NCBI RefSeq assembly: GCF_024753135.1
Contig: NZ_JANUGP010000021.1
Coordinates: forward strand, 79,553-143,552
Reading direction: 5' to 3'
DNA: 64,000 bases
Source of the DNA: Streptomyces pyxinicus
GTDB lineage: Bacteria > Actinomycetota > Actinomycetes > Streptomycetales > Streptomycetaceae
The notes beneath the pieces are model-generated. The model was not told the DNA's origin. It searched no databases and saw only the letters and a list, made by a program, of their open reading frames with translations. Below, piece after piece: positions 33,243-41,130 of this stretch (position 1 is the stretch's first letter; every line of letters starts with the position of its first letter). The position numbers were made by a program, and so were the translations under genes.

Positions 33243-34229
33243 GTGGGACGGCGCAAGGGCAGCATAGGCATCGCACTCGTCACGGGGGCGGTACTGGTGG
33301 CCGCGAGTGCCTGCGGCGGAGGCGGCAGCGACCGGGCGGGCGGCGACGACGCGAAGGCGTCGGGCGGGCCGAGCGCGAGTTCCTCACCGTCACCGACGAA
33401 GCCCGCCGGGCCCCCGATGCTGCTGGAGACGATCACCCCGCAGACCGGCACCACCGTCGGCGTGGCCATGCCCGTCTCGGTGGTCTTCACCAACCCGGTG
33501 GCGGCCAAGGCACGCGCCACGGTGGAGAAGCACATGAAGGTGAGCGCCTCCCAGCCGGTGGCCGGCGCCTGGCACTGGTTCGGCGACAGGCGCGCCGACT
33601 GGCGCCCCAAGGAGTACTGGCCCTCCGGTACGAAGGTGAAGGTCGACGTCGACATGAAGGGCGTCAACAACGGCAACGGCCGTTACGGCGTCCGCGACTA
33701 CACGCACACCTTCAAGGTCGGCGACGACGTGCGCGCGGACGTCTCCGTCACCGGCCACACCATGAAGGTGACCCGCGACGGCAAGGTGCTGCGCACCCTG
33801 TCGATCAACGCGGGCAGCGCCCAGTACCCGACGTGGAACGGCACGATGGCCGTCATCGACAAGCAGGAGAAGGTCCACATGACCTCCTGCAGCGTCGGCA
33901 TCAGCTGTGACAAGGGCAGCCCCAACTACTACGACCTGACGCTGCCCTGGGACGTCCACCTGACCCAGTCCGGCACCTACGTGCACTACTCGACCGGCGA
34001 CCCCAACCCCGGCAGCGGCAGCGCGCGCGGCTCGCACGGCTGCGTCCACCTGTCCATGGCGGACGCCAAGTGGTTCTACGGCCAGGTTAAGCAGGGCGAC
34101 CCGGTCACCATCACCGGCTCACCCCGCGCCAAGGCCCCGGCCGACAACGGCTACGCCTCCTTCAACCTCGGCTGGGACCAGTGGCTCGCGGGCAGCGCCT
34201 CCGGCCAGTCGACGACCTCGGCTCTCTGA
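33243..34229 (+). CDS. L,D-transpeptidase lipoprotein (YkuD domain with Ig-like domain)
   Basis: The 328-residue product has a lipoprotein signal (ALVTGAVLVAASAC, Cys24), a Gly/Ser-rich tether, and an Ig-like domain (about 60-160; ITPQTGTTVGVAMPVSVVF). The YkuD catalytic domain carries HYSTGDPNPGSGSARGSHGC with His265 and Cys267, followed by VHLSMADAKWFY. It would form 3-3 cross-links in peptidoglycan outside the membrane, as the LdtMt-type enzymes do. The start is GTG at 33243 with GGGGCAGAA upstream. A terminator follows. Confidence 0.93.
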   Translation: MGRRKGSIGIALVTGAVLVAASACGGGGSDRAGGDDAKASGGPSASSSPSPTKPAGPPMLLETITPQTGTTVGVAMPVSVVFTNPVAAKARATVEKHMKVSASQPVAGAWHWFGDRRADWRPKEYWPSGTKVKVDVDMKGVNNGNGRYGVRDYTHTFKVGDDVRADVSVTGHTMKVTRDGKVLRTLSINAGSAQYPTWNGTMAVIDKQEKVHMTSCSVGISCDKGSPNYYDLTLPWDVHLTQSGTYVHYSTGDPNPGSGSARGSHGCVHLSMADAKWFYGQVKQGDPVTITGSPRAKAPADNGYASFNLGWDQWLAGSASGQSTTSAL

Positions 34230-34247
34230 CCCCACCCGCCTAGCTGC

Positions 34248-34279
34248 ACCGCCGCCCGGTCCCGGACCAGGGCGGCGGT
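34248..34279 (+). terminator. Terminator after the L,D-transpeptidase gene
   Basis: ACCGCCGCCC and GGGCGGCGGT form a perfect 10-bp stem with a 12-nt loop, 19 bp after the stop. Confidence 0.65.
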
Positions 34280-34380
34280 ACAGCACTGCCACTCGGCCCG
34301 CCCCCGCCCATCCCCGGCGGGCACCTGTGAGAGCCGCCCCTGCGACACGGCCACCGCCGCTACCGTGAACACCGTGAGGG

Positions 34381-34767
34381 GTGGGAACCGAAGAGACCCG
34401 GCTGGGCCTGATCGACCTGACCGCCCGCTACGCCCTGGACGCCGGATACCACGTCGTCGTCGAGGGCATCCTCCCCGCCGACCACTACGGCGACATGCTC
34501 ACCCGGCTACGCGCCGACCACCGAGGTCCGACCCACGGCTACTACCTGGACGTCCCGCTGGCCGACACCCTCGTCCGGCACGCCACCAAGCCGATCGCCG
34601 CCGAGGTCACCGAGAGTCAACTACGCGACTGGTACCGCTCCCGCGATCTGCTGCCCGACGGCACCGAGGCCGTCATCGGCGCCGCCGGCACGCTGCACGA
34701 GACCGTCCACCGCATCCTGCACGACACCGGCCTCGCCCACCTGCCCCCACAGAACCGCTGCCCCGCC
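34381..34767 (+). pseudogene. 5'-truncated P-loop kinase/AAA-type gene remnant
   Basis: The readable part (LIDLTARYALDAGYHVVVEG, then YLDVPLADTLVRHATKPIA and RDWYRSRDLLPDG) matches the C-terminal two-thirds of a small nucleoside-kinase-like P-loop family. The first 40 or so residues, which should hold the Walker A glycine loop, are missing. The sequence just upstream has no matching frame. Past about 34767 the frame runs on into low-complexity sequence and overlaps the next gene, so the true C-terminus has also decayed. It is unlikely to make an active protein. Confidence 0.65.
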
Positions 34768-34882
34768 CCGCCGAAGCGGAAGACACCGAAGCGGAATGCA
34801 GAAAGAAAAGACGTTTGTTCGGCCGCAGACGGTGCAGACGGGGAGTTAACACAGCCTTTATACGACGAAGCGGAGACGCATC

Positions 34883-35161
34883 ATGGGGATCATCGCATGG
34901 ATCATCATCGGCCTGCTCGCCGGTGCCATCGCCAAGGCGCTCATGCCGGGCAAGGACCCCGGCGGCATCATCATCACCATGCTCATCGGCATCGCGGGCG
35001 GTCTGCTCGGTGGCTGGCTGGGCAAGGTGATCTTCGGCGTTGACTCCGTCGACGGGTTCTTCGAGCTGTCCACCTGGATCGCCGCGATCGTCGGCTCGCT
35101 CATCCTCCTTGTGCTGTACCGCCTCGTCACGGGCAACCGACGCTCCCACCGCCACGCCTGA
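34883..35161 (+). CDS. GlsB/YeaQ/YmgE-family (transglycosylase-associated) membrane protein
   Basis: The 92-residue product has three hydrophobic, Gly-rich segments: MGIIAWIIIGLLAGAIAKAL, GIIITMLIGIAGGLLGGWLG and WIAAIVGSLILLVLYRLV. These and the PGKDPGG turn are hallmarks of the family. Members are stress-induced inner-membrane proteins without a proven activity. The upstream 60 bp are unusually AT-rich for this genome, suggesting its promoter is there. A hairpin terminator follows. Confidence 0.88.
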   Translation: MGIIAWIIIGLLAGAIAKALMPGKDPGGIIITMLIGIAGGLLGGWLGKVIFGVDSVDGFFELSTWIAAIVGSLILLVLYRLVTGNRRSHRHA

Positions 35162-35187
35162 GCGGCGGGCAGGACGACGTCACCCCT

Positions 35188-35225
35188 GGGTTCAGCTCCG
35201 ACCACCACAGGCCGGAGCTGAACCC
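35188..35225 (+). terminator. Terminator after the GlsB-type gene
   Basis: A perfect 13-bp stem GGGTTCAGCTCCG/CGGAGCTGAACCC with a 12-nt loop. Confidence 0.7.
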
Positions 35226-35264
35226 GTTTCGCGCACGCACCACTGTCCACATCGGCGGAATCCC

Positions 35265-35468
35265 ATGACACCCATGACACCCCCCACCCGCGAAGAAGAA
35301 GGCAACCGCTTCTGCAAGGCCTGCGGCACACCTGCGGAAGACGGCAAACTGTGCAGTCACTGCGGCGCCGTACTGGACCTCCCGGACGACGCGGGGCTCA
35401 CCGAAGACCAGGGCGCCGCGGTACGACGCGACTTCGAAGGCCGCACGGACCACCACGAGGAACGCTGA
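35265..35468 (+). CDS. Small zinc-ribbon protein
   Basis: The 67-residue hydrophilic protein contains two CxxC knuckles, FCKACGTPAEDGKLCSHCGA, about 13 residues apart, the layout of a single zinc ribbon. An acidic tail rich in Asp/Glu/Arg follows. No further domain is present, so the function is not predicted; such proteins can bind nucleic acid or partner proteins. The ATG at 35265 has GGCGGAA upstream. Confidence 0.62.
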   Translation: MTPMTPPTREEEGNRFCKACGTPAEDGKLCSHCGAVLDLPDDAGLTEDQGAAVRRDFEGRTDHHEER

Positions 35469-35492
35469 GCCGAGCGGCGCCGGCAAGGGGAA

Positions 35493-36228
35493 TCACTGGG
35501 CGCTCGCGGCGGGTCGTACGACGATCTCGTTGACGTTCACCTGCGGCGGCTGGGAGACGGCGTAGGCGATGGCGTCCGCGATCGCCGACGCCGGCAGAGC
35601 CACGGCGCGGTACGCCCGCATGGCCTCCCGGGCGGCGGGGTCCGAGATGCCGTCGGCGAGTTCCGACTCGGTGACGCCCGGCGAGACCAGCGTGACCCGG
35701 ATGTCACCGGCGGACTCCTGCCGCAGGCCTTCGGAGATCGCGCGGACCGCGAATTTGGTGGCGCAGTAGACGGCGGCGGTGGGCGAGACCTCGTACGCGC
35801 CGACGGACGCGATGTTCACGATGTGCCCGCCGCCCCGCGCACGCATCACGGGCAGCGAGGCGGCGATGCCGTGCAGGACACCCCGCACGTTCACGTCGAT
35901 CATGCGGTCCCACTCCTCCGTCCTGAGTTCGGCCAGCGGCGACAGCGGCATCACCCCGGCGTTGTTGACCATCACGTCCACCCGGCCGTACCGCTCGCCG
36001 GCGGCCGCCACGAAGGCCCGGACACTGCCGGCCTCGGTGACGTCCAGGTGCCGGGCCGCCGCCGTACCACCCGCGGCGGTGATCTCCGCGACCAGCCGCT
36101 CCAGACGATCCGTGCGCCGTCCCCCCAGGAACAGGCGGTGCCCGTCGGCGGCGAGCCGGCGAGCACTCGCCTCCCCGATCCCGCTACCGGCACCCGTGAT
36201 CGCGACGAGCTTGGCTGTCTGCTGTCAT
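35493..36228 (-). pseudogene. Short-chain dehydrogenase with a frameshift just after its start codon
   Basis: From about 36212 down to 35493 one frame encodes an intact SDR: KLVAITGAGSGIGEASARRL (cofactor loop), VDVMVNNAGVMPL, IVNIASVGAYEVSPTAAVYC, and Tyr/Lys in YCATKFAVRAI. The only sensible start, ATG at 36228 with GGAGAAGGGG upstream, is in another frame and reads into a stop after 14 codons. ATG to the first conserved Lys codon is 16 nt, so one base is extra (or two missing). The first in-frame start beyond that is a GTG at 36011, which would omit the cofactor-binding half. It is either a very recent pseudogene or a sequencing error. Confidence 0.75.
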
Positions 36229-36290
36229 GACTGCCCCTTCTCCCACAAGGACTTTCCGTCGAGGAGACCGAGTCTGGGCGGGCTGCGCCG

Positions 36291-36349
36291 GGCGGCCCAG
36301 GCCGTGTGCTGCCTGGGTACGCCACACCCAGGCGGCACACCGGGCCGCC
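36291..36349. repeat. Two-tier inverted repeat in a 335-bp gene-free stretch
   Basis: Outer arms GGCGGCCC/GGGCCGCC are perfect. Inner arms GTGTGCTGCCTGGGT and ACCCAGGCGGCACAC match at 14 of 15 positions around a 7-nt loop. The region between the dehydrogenase start and the sulfite-oxidase-like gene (36229-36563) otherwise holds only a possible HTH remnant and two copies of GAATCGGGCGTG, 21 bp apart (36451 and 36472). The hairpin may be a leftover terminator. Confidence 0.5.
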
Positions 36350-36370
36350 GTACGTCCCGACGAGATGGGG

Positions 36371-36451
36371 ATGGCGAGCCGCGGTGTGCGGCGGGTGGCC
36401 GGGCTGCGCCGCGAGGAGGCCGCCCGACTGGCGGGGGTGAACGCCACGGCG
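36371..36451 (+). pseudogene. Possible remnant of an MmyB-type HTH regulator gene
   Basis: A short frame reads RRVAGLRREEAARLAGVN, very close to the start of MmyB-like XRE regulators that often sit divergently from short-chain dehydrogenases. It ends abruptly at the GAATCGGGCGTG direct repeats. Nothing further of the gene is present. Confidence 0.35.
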
Positions 36452-36563
36452 AATCGGGCGTGATCCCGGTGGAATCGGGCGTGGCCCCGGGAGTCAGGGA
36501 GAATGTATGTGCGAGGGGCCCCTCCCGGGTCCCGCTGCCCCGGCCAGCAGGGAGACCACGCCC

Positions 36564-37208
36564 GTGACAGGAGACCGACCGACCGCGTCCTCCGCCCAGC
36601 CGTCAGGTCCGGACGTGCTGCCTCCCGGGCAGCGGCGGGTGGTCGGCTGGCCGGTCTCGCACTACGGACCGGTGCCGCGCTTCCGCCCCGAGCGGTGGGA
36701 CCTGAAGGTCTTCGGCGCCACCCGGCGGACGGAACCGTACGGCTGGACCTGGGACGAGGTCACGGCCCTGGCCCGCGTCACCGTCGTCGCCGACCTGCAC
36801 TGCGCCCAGGGGACGACGTCGACGGGCCATGAATGGTTCGGTATCCCGACCGGGACGATTCTCCGGCTCGCGCCGCCCGCACCGGACGTCACCCACGTCA
36901 TGGCCTGGGCCGAGTACGGCTTCAGCGCCAACATGCGGCTGTCGGACTTCACCGCACCCACCACCCTGCTGGCCACCCACCGGGGCGGTGAGCCGCTCAC
37001 CGCCGAACACGGCTCTCCGCTGCGCCTGGTCGTGCCGCACCTCTACGGCTACAAGAGCGTGAAATGGCTCCGGGGCATCGAATACCTCACCGCCGACCGG
37101 CCCGGGTTCTGGGAGGAGCGCGGCTACCACCACATCGGCGACGTGTGGACCGGAAAGCGCTACTCGTACGAGGACGACGACGGCGACGCCACCCTCCTGC
37201 GCCGCTGA
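36564..37208 (+). CDS. Sulfite-oxidase-like molybdopterin-binding protein
   Basis: The 214-residue product is a single molybdopterin-binding (Oxidored_molyb) domain. It has DLHCAQGTTSTGHEWFGIP with the Cys that would ligate molybdenum, then YGFSANMRLSDFTAP, PLRLVVPHLYGYKSVKWLRG and EERGYHHIGDVW. It lacks the dimerisation and haem domains of full sulfite oxidases, as in the short YuiH-like bacterial group. No Tat signal is visible from this start, GTG at 36564, which has AGGGAG 9 nt upstream; an ATG at 36507 is possible. The electron acceptor is unknown. It converges on an XRE regulator with only 4 bp between stops. Confidence 0.85.
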   Translation: MTGDRPTASSAQPSGPDVLPPGQRRVVGWPVSHYGPVPRFRPERWDLKVFGATRRTEPYGWTWDEVTALARVTVVADLHCAQGTTSTGHEWFGIPTGTILRLAPPAPDVTHVMAWAEYGFSANMRLSDFTAPTTLLATHRGGEPLTAEHGSPLRLVVPHLYGYKSVKWLRGIEYLTADRPGFWEERGYHHIGDVWTGKRYSYEDDDGDATLLRR

Positions 37209-37212
37209 CGGC

Positions 37213-38154
37213 TCACTCCCAGTCCCAGCACACGCCGACAAGGCCGGGATCCGTCTCCTGGTCGAAGAGGTGCACGGTGCCGTGGGCGTTGAGGGTGAGT
37301 TCCGCTGTGAACGCGGGCGCTCCGGACACCGAGGTCTGGGTGAAGCTGCGGCACCGCACCGGCAGGGCGGCACGGTCGAAGGCGATCTGAAGGGCGTACG
37401 CGCTGCCGGCGTAGAGGAACCCGCGCGAGTACTCGCGGCACGGCTCGCCCGTGCCGTCGTGGAAGCGATAGCGCACCATCGTCGTGTCGCCGGCCCGCAG
37501 CCGGGTGTCGAAGAGCAACTCGGCCGCCACCAGGCCCGCTTCCTGGTTCCTGCGCACCCGCCCCAGACGACAGTTCACGAGCCCGGTGACGTCGACCCGC
37601 TCGGTCGCGCAGCCCTGTTCACCGACGTGGACGGCGAGATACCGGTCCACGTCCTCCCGGTGGGCGCGCAGGACCTGCTGTGACTCGCGCGAGGCCAGCC
37701 GCCGACGGGCGTCCACGGTCACCGACTCGGACTGCATCACGGTGTGCAGGCCGCCGTCCTGCGGCGCCCCCAACTGCGCCAGTACGAGTCCGATGCCCGA
37801 ACCGATCATGGTGCTGTATCTGCGGCCCGCCGGGTGCACCTTCGTGTCCCGTGGCTCCAGCAGCCTGGTCAAAGCGTGTTCGGGCAGGCCGAGGAGATCC
37901 TCCAGAGCGGCGACCACACGCAGCGACTCCAGCCGGCCCGGATGCCGGACGCCGCGCTGCCAGTAGCTCAGCGTCGTGACGCCCACCTGGATGCCCCGCT
38001 CGGACAACCGCTCACGGACCCGGTGCAGGGCCAGGCCCCGGGTGGACAGCGCCGTGTGGAGGGCGAGGGAGAACGGCCCCGTGCGCAGCGCTTCCCGCAA
38101 CTGGGCCTCACCCACGGCACGGCCGGTCGCGGTTCTGCCGTCCGAGAGAGCCAC
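37213..38154 (-). CDS. XRE-type HTH regulator with a C-terminal ligand-like domain
   Basis: The 313-residue product has an N-terminal helix-turn-helix (LALHRVRERLSERGIQVGVT, then TLSYWQRGVRHPGRLESLRV) followed by ALEDLLGLPEHALTRLL. The C-terminal two-thirds is a beta-rich domain (VDVTGLVNCRLGRVRRNQEA, TTMVRYRFHDGTGEPCREYS, FTAELTLNAHGTVHLFDQ) of unknown role. The GTG at 38154 has AGGAGG 5 nt upstream; a GTG at 38235 is out-competed by that site. A pair of direct repeats lies about 140-170 bp upstream. The regulator is divergent from a secreted protease, its possible target. Confidence 0.72.
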   Translation of the reverse strand: MALSDGRTATGRAVGEAQLREALRTGPFSLALHTALSTRGLALHRVRERLSERGIQVGVTTLSYWQRGVRHPGRLESLRVVAALEDLLGLPEHALTRLLEPRDTKVHPAGRRYSTMIGSGIGLVLAQLGAPQDGGLHTVMQSESVTVDARRRLASRESQQVLRAHREDVDRYLAVHVGEQGCATERVDVTGLVNCRLGRVRRNQEAGLVAAELLFDTRLRAGDTTMVRYRFHDGTGEPCREYSRGFLYAGSAYALQIAFDRAALPVRCRSFTQTSVSGAPAFTAELTLNAHGTVHLFDQETDPGLVGVCWDWE

Positions 38155-38281
38155 TGCTTCCTCCTGCCCTGTACCCGAACCGGCCGGTGCCTGCGGCCGG
38201 GTCGACCCGGATCGGCCGATGACGTGAATATTCACCTCCGCCCCGGAGCCCGGGCGGCGTCGGCCGACCCGGGAGAGCTGC

Positions 38282-38325
38282 AGTGTAGGCCGCGTTGTTC
38301 ACAACCGTCAGTCCCGCTGTTCACA
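38282..38325 (-). promoter_or_regulatory. Candidate promoter and operator repeats upstream of the XRE gene
   Basis: On the minus strand two copies of TGTGAACA(G/A)CG (38315-38325 and 38293-38303) are spaced 22 bp apart, two helical turns. The second lies just upstream of a -10-like TACACT (38282-38287), with a -35-like TGACGG 18 bp before it. Confidence 0.4.
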
Positions 38326-38476
38326 CTGCCGGACCTCGGCCCGGGCATGTCGTTGACCGTGACCCGTCATGACCGGATGCTCTTCGGCAAGCGTCCGGAC
38401 GCTTCCCTCCCCAGCTTCCCGCCGGAAGACGTCCGGGCACTCCCCGTCTCCATCCCCCACAGGGAGAACCGGTTCC

Positions 38477-39082
38477 ATGGCACCTCATTCACAGCGCTCG
38501 GCGCTGTCCCGGTGGCGTCGCGGCGTGACCGCCTCGTCCCTTCTGCTGGCCGCGGTCCTGTCGTCGACCGCGATATCGGTCACCGACGCATCCGCCGCCG
38601 GCACGAAGAACGTCCTCAACTTCACCGAACAGGAACAGAGCAAGGACAACTGGTGCTGGGCCGCCACCGGCGCGTCCATCGCCGCGTACAAGGGACACTC
38701 CGTCTCCCAGAACAGCTTCTGCAACGCCGCCTTCGGGAGAAGCCAGGACAGCACCTGTCCCAACAACCAGGCGACCCTCGGCAACGACCAGACCGCGTAC
38801 CGGTGGCTGGGCATGACCCCCGGCACCTACATCACCGGCACCGTCAACTACGCCAAGCTCCAGAGCGAGATCGACAGCGACCGCCCCGTGCAGACCCGTA
38901 TCGGCTGGTCCTCCGGCGGCGGCCACATGGAGGTGCTCTACGGCTACGACACCTCCACCAACTACGTCTACTGGGGCGACCCGTGGCCCGACGACTACCG
39001 CTACAACTGGGCCACCTACAGCTACTACCGGGACAACAGCGACTTCACCTGGACCCACACGCTCTACGGAATCGGAGCGTGA
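38477..39082 (+). CDS. Secreted papain-like cysteine protease (C39/AvrRpt2-like)
   Basis: The 201-residue product has a signal peptide (GVTASSLLLAAVLSSTAIS, cut near ASA-AGT) and a compact papain-like domain. The nucleophile is Cys60 in SKDNWCWAATGAS, the His is His150 in SSGGGHMEVLYGYD and the acid is Asp168 in YVYWGDPWP. This fits the AvrRpt2-like (C70) group of small bacterial cysteine proteases. The ATG at 38477 has AGGGAG upstream. The next gene starts 4 bp after its stop and also encodes a secreted protein, so the two probably work as a pair. Confidence 0.85.
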   Translation: MAPHSQRSALSRWRRGVTASSLLLAAVLSSTAISVTDASAAGTKNVLNFTEQEQSKDNWCWAATGASIAAYKGHSVSQNSFCNAAFGRSQDSTCPNNQATLGNDQTAYRWLGMTPGTYITGTVNYAKLQSEIDSDRPVQTRIGWSSGGGHMEVLYGYDTSTNYVYWGDPWPDDYRYNWATYSYYRDNSDFTWTHTLYGIGA

Positions 39083-39086
39083 CCCG

Positions 39087-39983
39087 ATGACCGCCAAGAC
39101 CCCCGACACCCCCAGCACCCCCCAGGCCGCCGTGACACGCCGCTCCACCGCGATACGCGCCCTCAGCGCCGCGACGCTGGCCGTCGCCGCACTCGGCCTC
39201 GCCACCACGACCGCCTCCGCCGGCACCGCACCCCACGCCCGCGCTCCGCAGACCTACACAGCCGCACAGCTGTCCGCGGCCCGGACGGCCGCCACCGACC
39301 ACGCCACCATCACCGTCCTCGGCAAGTACTTCGCCCACGACCCCGTACGCGGCATCGCGCACGCCGTCCAGAAGGGACAGACCGCCCCCCGCGCGTTCGG
39401 CCGGAGCGTCACCGTCAGCTCACTGAACCCCGCGTTCGTGGCCGGGCAGACCGGCGCACCGGTCGCCAAGCCGTCCTACGTCGCCACCAACGTGGTGTCC
39501 CCCACCGGCCAGACGGCCACCGTGCAGACGGCCCTGGCGGCCAAGGACTGGCAGGTCGTCAACATCGCCAGCGGAACCAACGAGACCGACTACACCGCCA
39601 AGGCGCACGGCAAGGGCACGGTCTTCCGCGAGCCGCAGATCAACGCCTGGTACACGGTGCGCGGCGACCGGGTCCAGCCGCTCAACACCGAGGCGCGTGC
39701 GGTGGTCGGCCCCTCGGGGACATCGCTGGCCGCCTACTACCGGCACGTCCACAGCGCCTACGGCCACAAGCTGCCCGGCTCGTCCTACGACAAGCGGGGT
39801 GAAGCCGGCGGATTCGGCAACGCCGCCCCGAACGCCGCCGCCGCGCGGCACAAGTCCGCCGACGTCACGGCAGCCGCCACGACCGGCGGCATCTCCGGCA
39901 CCGGCACCACACTCCTGGCCGTCGCCGCGGCAGCCGTCCTGGGCGCTGCCTTCGCCGTCCGCCGCCGCCTGTCCTCTCGCTGA
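39087..39983 (+). CDS. Exported, C-terminally membrane-anchored protein linked to the cysteine protease
   Basis: The 298-residue product has an N-terminal signal (LSAATLAVAALGLATTTASAG). A mature region follows with TATVQTALAAKDWQVVNIAS, FREPQINAWYTVRGDRVQPL and AAYYRHVHSAYGHKLPGSSY. It ends in a Gly/Thr-rich stretch, one transmembrane helix (TLLAVAAAAVLGAAFAV) and RRRLSSR. This wall-to-membrane layout suggests a surface-held protein. Its position 4 bp after the protease gene suggests an inhibitor, chaperone, substrate or anchor for it; no motif decides which. A terminator follows. Confidence 0.65.
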   Translation: MTAKTPDTPSTPQAAVTRRSTAIRALSAATLAVAALGLATTTASAGTAPHARAPQTYTAAQLSAARTAATDHATITVLGKYFAHDPVRGIAHAVQKGQTAPRAFGRSVTVSSLNPAFVAGQTGAPVAKPSYVATNVVSPTGQTATVQTALAAKDWQVVNIASGTNETDYTAKAHGKGTVFREPQINAWYTVRGDRVQPLNTEARAVVGPSGTSLAAYYRHVHSAYGHKLPGSSYDKRGEAGGFGNAAPNAAAARHKSADVTAAATTGGISGTGTTLLAVAAAAVLGAAFAVRRRLSSR

Positions 39984-40009
39984 CGGGCACACGCGGCACC
40001 CCACCGCGA

Positions 40010-40040
40010 GCGGGCCCCGGCGACACACGCCGGGACCCGC
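40010..40040 (+). terminator. Terminator after the protease pair
   Basis: GCGGG and CCCGGCG pair with CGCCGGG and CCCGC around a 5-nt loop, with one unpaired base per side. Confidence 0.65.
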
Positions 40041-40203
40041 TTCGCCGCGTCTCGCCCCCACGCCCCGCCCGACGTACAAGGACCCTGCCCTCGTCGGGCA
40101 CGCCACCGGGACGTTCCGGCCCTCAGCGACTTACCGTGGGCCGCAGGCGCAGCACATCCGCTGCGAACCTCCCGGCGACCCCGGGCAGCACCGTGGGAAG
40201 GGC

Positions 40204-41058
40204 ATGAACGACATGGCGGGACCCATTCTCATCACCGGCGCGGGCAGCGGTTTCGGCAAGGAGGTGGCGCTGCGGCTCGCGGAGGCGGGACATGACGTGA
40301 TCGCGAGCGTGGAGATCATCGCCCAGGTCGGCGCGGTGCGCGCCGAGGCCCGGGACCGAGGCGTCGACCTGCGCGTCGAGAAGCTGGACGTCACCGATCC
40401 CGGCAACCGCGAGAACGCCCTCACCTGGAACGTGGAGATCCTGCTGAACAACGCCGGCGTCTCCGAGGGCGGCGCCACCGTCGACATCCCCGAGGAGCGG
40501 CTGCGCCGGCAGTTCGAGGTGAACGTCTTCGGGCCCATCCTGCTCACCCAGGGCATCGCCCGGCAGATGGCGGCGCGCGGCAGCGGACGCGTCGTCTTCA
40601 TGTCCTCGGTCGCGGGCCTGACCGTCGACCCGTTCACCGGCGCCTACGCGGGCTCCAAGCACGCCGTCGAGGCGTTCGCCGACGCCCTCGACCAGGAACT
40701 CGCCGAATTCGGCGTCACCGTCGCCACGATCAACCCCGGGCCGTTCCTCACCGGCTTCAACGACACCATGTTCGAGACGTGGAAGGAATGGCGCGACAAC
40801 CCGGCCGACCGCCTCTACGACTACGCCGAACTGGCCTTCCCCCACGAGCAGTACGACCCCGAGCCCGTCTACGCGCACACGGTCCGCGTCCTGCTCGGCG
40901 AGGAACGCCGCTACCGCAACCTGCTGCCCGCCGAGATGGAGCCGGGGGCGCGCGAACAGCTCGACGCCCAGTGGCAGCGCGAACTCAACGACGGCCGCCG
41001 CCCGGCGATCGTCCAGAAGGCGTACGACATCAGCCCCGGCACACCGGTCGAGTCCTAG
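40204..41058 (+). CDS. Short-chain dehydrogenase/reductase
   Basis: The 284-residue classical SDR has the NAD(P) loop ILITGAGSGFGKEVALRLA, the strand-4 motif VEILLNNAGVSEGG, the catalytic Ser in VVFMSSVAGLTVD and the YxxxK pair in YAGSKHAVEAFADAL. No Arg/Lys in the first loop marks a clear NADP preference. The ATG at 40204 has GGGAAGGG directly upstream; the ATG at 40213 is a less well-placed alternative. It is a single-gene unit convergent with the CdtB-like gene. The substrate is unknown. Confidence 0.85.
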   Translation: MNDMAGPILITGAGSGFGKEVALRLAEAGHDVIASVEIIAQVGAVRAEARDRGVDLRVEKLDVTDPGNRENALTWNVEILLNNAGVSEGGATVDIPEERLRRQFEVNVFGPILLTQGIARQMAARGSGRVVFMSSVAGLTVDPFTGAYAGSKHAVEAFADALDQELAEFGVTVATINPGPFLTGFNDTMFETWKEWRDNPADRLYDYAELAFPHEQYDPEPVYAHTVRVLLGEERRYRNLLPAEMEPGAREQLDAQWQRELNDGRRPAIVQKAYDISPGTPVES

Positions 41059-41078
41059 AGCTGCCGCAGGTGACGGAA

Positions 41079-41120
41079 ACGGCCGCGTACGACGGAAGGT
41101 GCCCTGTCGTACGCGGCCGT
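41079..41120. terminator. Bidirectional terminator between the dehydrogenase and CdtB-like genes
   Basis: A perfect 15-bp stem ACGGCCGCGTACGAC/GTCGTACGCGGCCGT with a 12-nt loop between convergent genes. Confidence 0.75.
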
Positions 41121-41130
41121 GTCCGGCGGT

